Shown here piece by piece: positions 5,400 to 7,279 of a stretch of 7,279 nt of DNA (positions are counted from its first letter, which is position 1; every line of letters begins with the position of its first letter). The notes under the pieces were generated by a model. The model had not been told where the DNA came from. It made no database searches and saw only the letters and a list, made by a program, of their open reading frames with translations. Source of the DNA: Acidobacteriaceae bacterium (lineage in GTDB: Bacteria > Acidobacteriota > Terriglobia > Terriglobales > SbA1). The position numbers and the translations under genes are program-made. The stretch is from positions 3,150 to 10,428 of the forward strand of contig PMHI01000649.1 in assembly GCA_003156615.1 (NCBI GenBank), given 5' to 3'.

Positions 5400-6317
5400 A
5401 TGGAACTCTCGCAGCTGGAAGTCTTCCTGGCGGTGGCTCGCGAGCACCGCTTCTCCCGGGCCGCAGAGAAACTTCACCGCACCCAGTCGGCGGTGAGCCA
5501 GACCATCCGCAAGCTGGAGGATGAGCTGGGCGAGGCGCTGTTCGACCGCTCCTCGCGGGAAGGCGTGCTCACCGATGCCGGGCAGGTGCTCTATGAATAC
5601 GCCGAGAAACTGCTGAATCTGCGCGAGGACGCCCACGAATCGCTGGCGGAACTGCGGGAGCTGCAGAAGGGCAAGCTGGTGATTGCGGCGAATGAGTTTA
5701 CGGCGCTTTATCTGCTGCCGGTGCTGGCGGAGTTCCGCCGGCTGCACCCCATGATCAAGATTACGGTCAAGCGGGCGCTGGGCAGCCGCATCCCGGACGA
5801 CGTGCTGCAGCACAGCGCCGAACTAGGCGTGCTGTCTTACAAACCGGAGGAACCAAGGTTGCACTCCGTAGTGGTTTATCTGGACGAATTGGTGCTGGTG
5901 GTGCCGCCGAAGCATCCGCTGGCCGCGGCGCCAGAGGTGAGCATCCGGCAACTAGGGGCGGAGTCGTTTGTGGCACATATTGTTTCCTCGCCCTACCGCG
6001 AGAAAGTTCTGCAGACATTTCAGAAGCATAAGACCCCGCTGCATATGGATCTTGAGCTGCCGACTTTGCAGGCGATCAAGCAGTTCGTTGCATTGGGAAG
6101 CGGGGTCGCGCTGATGCCGGAGATCAGCGTGGAAACGGAAGTGGCTAGGGGAGAACTGGTAAGAATCCCCGTGCGGGAACTGCGAGTGCAACGGAAGCTG
6201 CGTTTGATTTACCGTAAAGAGGCGGGACTTTCCCATGCGGCGCGGGCGTTTCTGAACGTGGCGGAGGCGGTGGCGCTCGAGCGCGCAGGGCGGTATCGAT
6301 TTCAGCGCGAGAGCTAG
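5400..6317 (+). CDS. LysR-family transcriptional regulator
   Basis: The 305-residue length and layout are typical of LysR regulators. A winged helix-turn-helix occupies residues about 3-62, with the recognition region FSRAAEKLHRTQSAVSQTI (18-36), then KLEDELG (38-44) and LFDRS (47-51). A linker helix follows (about 60-88), then a two-lobed effector-binding domain from about residue 90 (KLVIAANEFTALYLLPVL) to about 290, including the conserved patterns LDELVLVVPPKHPL and FVALGSGVALMPE. These proteins act as dimers or tetramers in the cytoplasm, binding T-N11-A dyads and responding to a small ligand. The gene is divergent from leuA across 173 bases with clustered dyads, so leuAB is the most likely target, with a pathway intermediate or leucine as plausible ligand. 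That target is inferred from position only. The family call is certain; the exact regulon is not. Confidence 0.95.
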   Translation: MELSQLEVFLAVAREHRFSRAAEKLHRTQSAVSQTIRKLEDELGEALFDRSSREGVLTDAGQVLYEYAEKLLNLREDAHESLAELRELQKGKLVIAANEFTALYLLPVLAEFRRLHPMIKITVKRALGSRIPDDVLQHSAELGVLSYKPEEPRLHSVVVYLDELVLVVPPKHPLAAAPEVSIRQLGAESFVAHIVSSPYREKVLQTFQKHKTPLHMDLELPTLQAIKQFVALGSGVALMPEISVETEVARGELVRIPVRELRVQRKLRLIYRKEAGLSHAARAFLNVAEAVALERAGRYRFQRES

Positions 6318-6394
6318 AGAAGGTGGCTAAGCCAAATCTCATCTGCCGAACCTAGCCCAAGGACTGAAGCCCAATCCAGGTCCTTGCCTTGCAT

Positions 6395-6413
6395 GCAGGC
6401 CGGGAAGGCCTGC
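6395..6413. terminator. Perfect hairpin between convergent lysR and STAS genes
   Basis: GCAGGCC (6395-6401) and GGCCTGC (6407-6413) pair perfectly around the loop GGGAA. It lies 77 bases after the lysR stop and 41 bases beyond the stop of the opposing STAS gene, a usual place for a shared bidirectional terminator. Neither strand has a T-run after the stem, so intrinsic termination is unproven. Confidence 0.4.
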
Positions 6414-6454
6414 TCCACCCTCTTGTCTGGCCTCTCGTCTAGAACCGGGGCGAA

Positions 6455-6820
6455 TCAACAGTCGGCGCAGACTTCTCCAGGCTGGAAGGCCGCCAGGGCT
6501 TCGCAGAGGCTGGGGTAAATCTCGAGGACTGAATCGAGGTTCGTGAGATCCAGCAGATCACGCACGAACGGAGTGGGACTGGCACATTTCAGATCCGCGT
6601 TTTGCGATCGAGCCCAGGTGTGCAGAAAGGCCAGTTCGCCGATGCCAGCACTGTCGATCGAACTGACGCCACTCAGATCGAGGATCACTTTGCCGCCATT
6701 CTGGAGGACTTCGCTGACCAGTCGCGAAAGGGCTGCGGCCTCGTCGCGATAGACGACGCGGCCTTGGCAGTAAACGATCATCACATCGCTGCAATTTCGA
6801 GTTTCCAAACTGAGTTTCAA
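6455..6820 (-). CDS. STAS-domain protein, anti-sigma factor antagonist type
   Basis: A small cytoplasmic protein of 121 residues consisting almost wholly of one STAS domain. The core reads VYCQGRVVYRDEAAAL, then VILDLSGVSSIDSAGIGEL, with a D-S-A-G motif where anti-anti-sigma factors such as SpoIIAA carry the phosphorylated serine in D-S-S-G. Such proteins bind a serine kinase/anti-sigma partner and release a sigma factor, or act as scaffolds in other signalling switches. The start is TTG at 6818-6820: AAGGAG (6827-6832) lies 6 bases upstream, and the STAS fold begins right after it. ATGs farther upstream at 6943 and 6904 are possible but lack a ribosome site, and that 41-codon extension has a weaker third-position G/C bias. 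No anti-sigma kinase or sigma gene is adjacent, so its partner is unknown. The C-terminus ends in CADC. Confidence 0.88.
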   Translation of the reverse strand: MKLSLETRNCSDVMIVYCQGRVVYRDEAAALSRLVSEVLQNGGKVILDLSGVSSIDSAGIGELAFLHTWARSQNADLKCASPTPFVRDLLDLTNLDSVLEIYPSLCEALAAFQPGEVCADC

Positions 6821-6826
6821 CTTCGA

Positions 6827-6832
6827 CTCCTT
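6827..6832 (-). promoter_or_regulatory. Ribosome binding site that sets the STAS gene's TTG start
   Basis: AAGGAG on the minus strand, 6 bases before TTG at 6820, is the strongest ribosome-site match to this gene. It is inside the longer open frame, which argues that the frame upstream is untranslated leader. Confidence 0.6.
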
Positions 6833-7100
6833 ATGTGTTGTTCCGAGGGCAGCCCAGTCGTGCGGCTGCGAACCTGTTTCCCAATTCGGGTTTATGGATT
6901 GCATGCTAATAGATAGACGCGCGCCAAGCGGTTTCGGAATCATGAAAAAAGAGTGAATTTCTTGTCAGAGTGCCAAAGCCGGAGGCCGCACAATCTTGGC
7001 GGCCCGGGCATCCTGGGGCTCAGCTACACTGCATCTAACGAAATTCGCACATTCAGGTAGAATTTGCTGCTGGCACAATTGCCGGGGAGGATTCATTTTC

Positions 7101-7279
7101 GTGTCGAAAACCGCAGCCGTGGTTCTGGCGTTCCTGAGCTTGATGCTGTTCTCAACCACATCGAAGGCCCAACTGCTCCCGAGTGGGAATGTTTATGCCG
7201 GAGTTGGTTACGGCGATTCCGTCGATGTGGTAAACCGTCTTACGTTCCGCGGATGGGAGGGATCGGCGGAGGATATGCC
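7101..7279 (+). CDS. Secreted or outer-membrane protein, N-terminal part (partial)
   Basis: The frame from GTG at 7101 is open to the window edge, giving 59 residues. GGGGAGGA (7084-7091) lies 9 bases upstream as ribosome site. The protein starts with a clear signal peptide: MSKTAAVVLAFLSLMLF, a short polar stretch, and S-K-A as a likely signal peptidase I site with cleavage after A23 and Q24 as the first mature residue. The mature part contains N-V-Y-A-G-V-G-Y-G-D-S, alternating small, aromatic and polar residues as in a first beta-strand of an outer-membrane barrel, then a loop ending R-G-W-E-G-S. This resembles OmpA-like/porin-type beta-barrel proteins common in Acidobacteria, but the fragment is too short to name a family with certainty. 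The gene is divergent from the STAS gene; the 280 bases between show no strong promoter. TAGAAT at 7058-7063 is a possible -10. Confidence 0.7.
   Translation, partial: MSKTAAVVLAFLSLMLFSTTSKAQLLPSGNVYAGVGYGDSVDVVNRLTFRGWEGSAEDM

Noticed and set aside
5227..5400. Leucine-rich leader peptide or attenuator ahead of leuA
   Set aside because: Reading the minus strand from 5400 to 5227 shows no short open frame with a run of Leu codons and no terminator/antiterminator pair.
6984..7004. GGCCGC/GCGGCC inverted repeat in the STAS-outer-membrane gene gap
   Set aside because: A 6-base GC stem with a 9-base loop and no T-run; common by chance in GC-rich DNA.

Overview
The window looks like chromosomal core sequence of a GC-rich Gram-negative soil bacterium, most likely an Acidobacteriota (Koribacter/Terriglobales-like). 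The grounds are the overall protein flavour, long GC-rich genes with G/C at most third positions, a signal-peptide protein resembling acidobacterial outer-membrane beta-barrels, and short heptanucleotide repeats between genes. The assignment is an inference, since no rRNA or other marker is present. There is no tRNA, rRNA, CRISPR, phage or transposon signal.

Layout. At 1-210 (+) lies the last 69 residues of an EamA/DMT-type membrane transporter. The 400-base gap at 211-610 holds heptad repeats and, on the minus strand, an apparently frameshifted remnant of a small protein gene. At 611-1696 (+) is a response regulator with a REC receiver and a complete HD-GYP c-di-GMP phosphodiesterase domain. 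At 1863-2654 (+) is a family 2 glycosyltransferase of the dolichyl/polyprenyl-phosphate sugar type, starting at TTG. It meets tail-to-tail, with only 3 bases between, the minus-strand leucine genes: leuA (5226-3874) followed by leuB (3761-2658). A divergent LysR-type regulator (5400-6317, +) sits head-to-head with leuA across 173 bases that carry a cluster of three dyad symmetries. A small stand-alone STAS protein (6820-6455, -) converges on lysR across a perfect hairpin. At 7101 (+) a new gene starts with a signal peptide and runs off the window.

Function. leuA and leuB encode the first and third enzymes of leucine biosynthesis; leuC and leuD are not here. The divergent LysR gene and the dyads suggest local transcriptional control of leuAB. 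LeuA keeps its catalytic barrel and linker subdomains but lacks the C-terminal leucine-binding regulatory domain, which is replaced by a Pro/Ala/Ser-rich tail. Allosteric feedback may therefore be lost and control shifted to transcription; this is the most interesting biological idea in the window. The HD-GYP and STAS proteins are signalling genes without visible partners here.

Structural oddities: three intergenic regions share degenerate 7-base-period repeats of TTCTC/GAACTC character, and the leuA-leuB gap holds a perfect hairpin just after the leuA stop.
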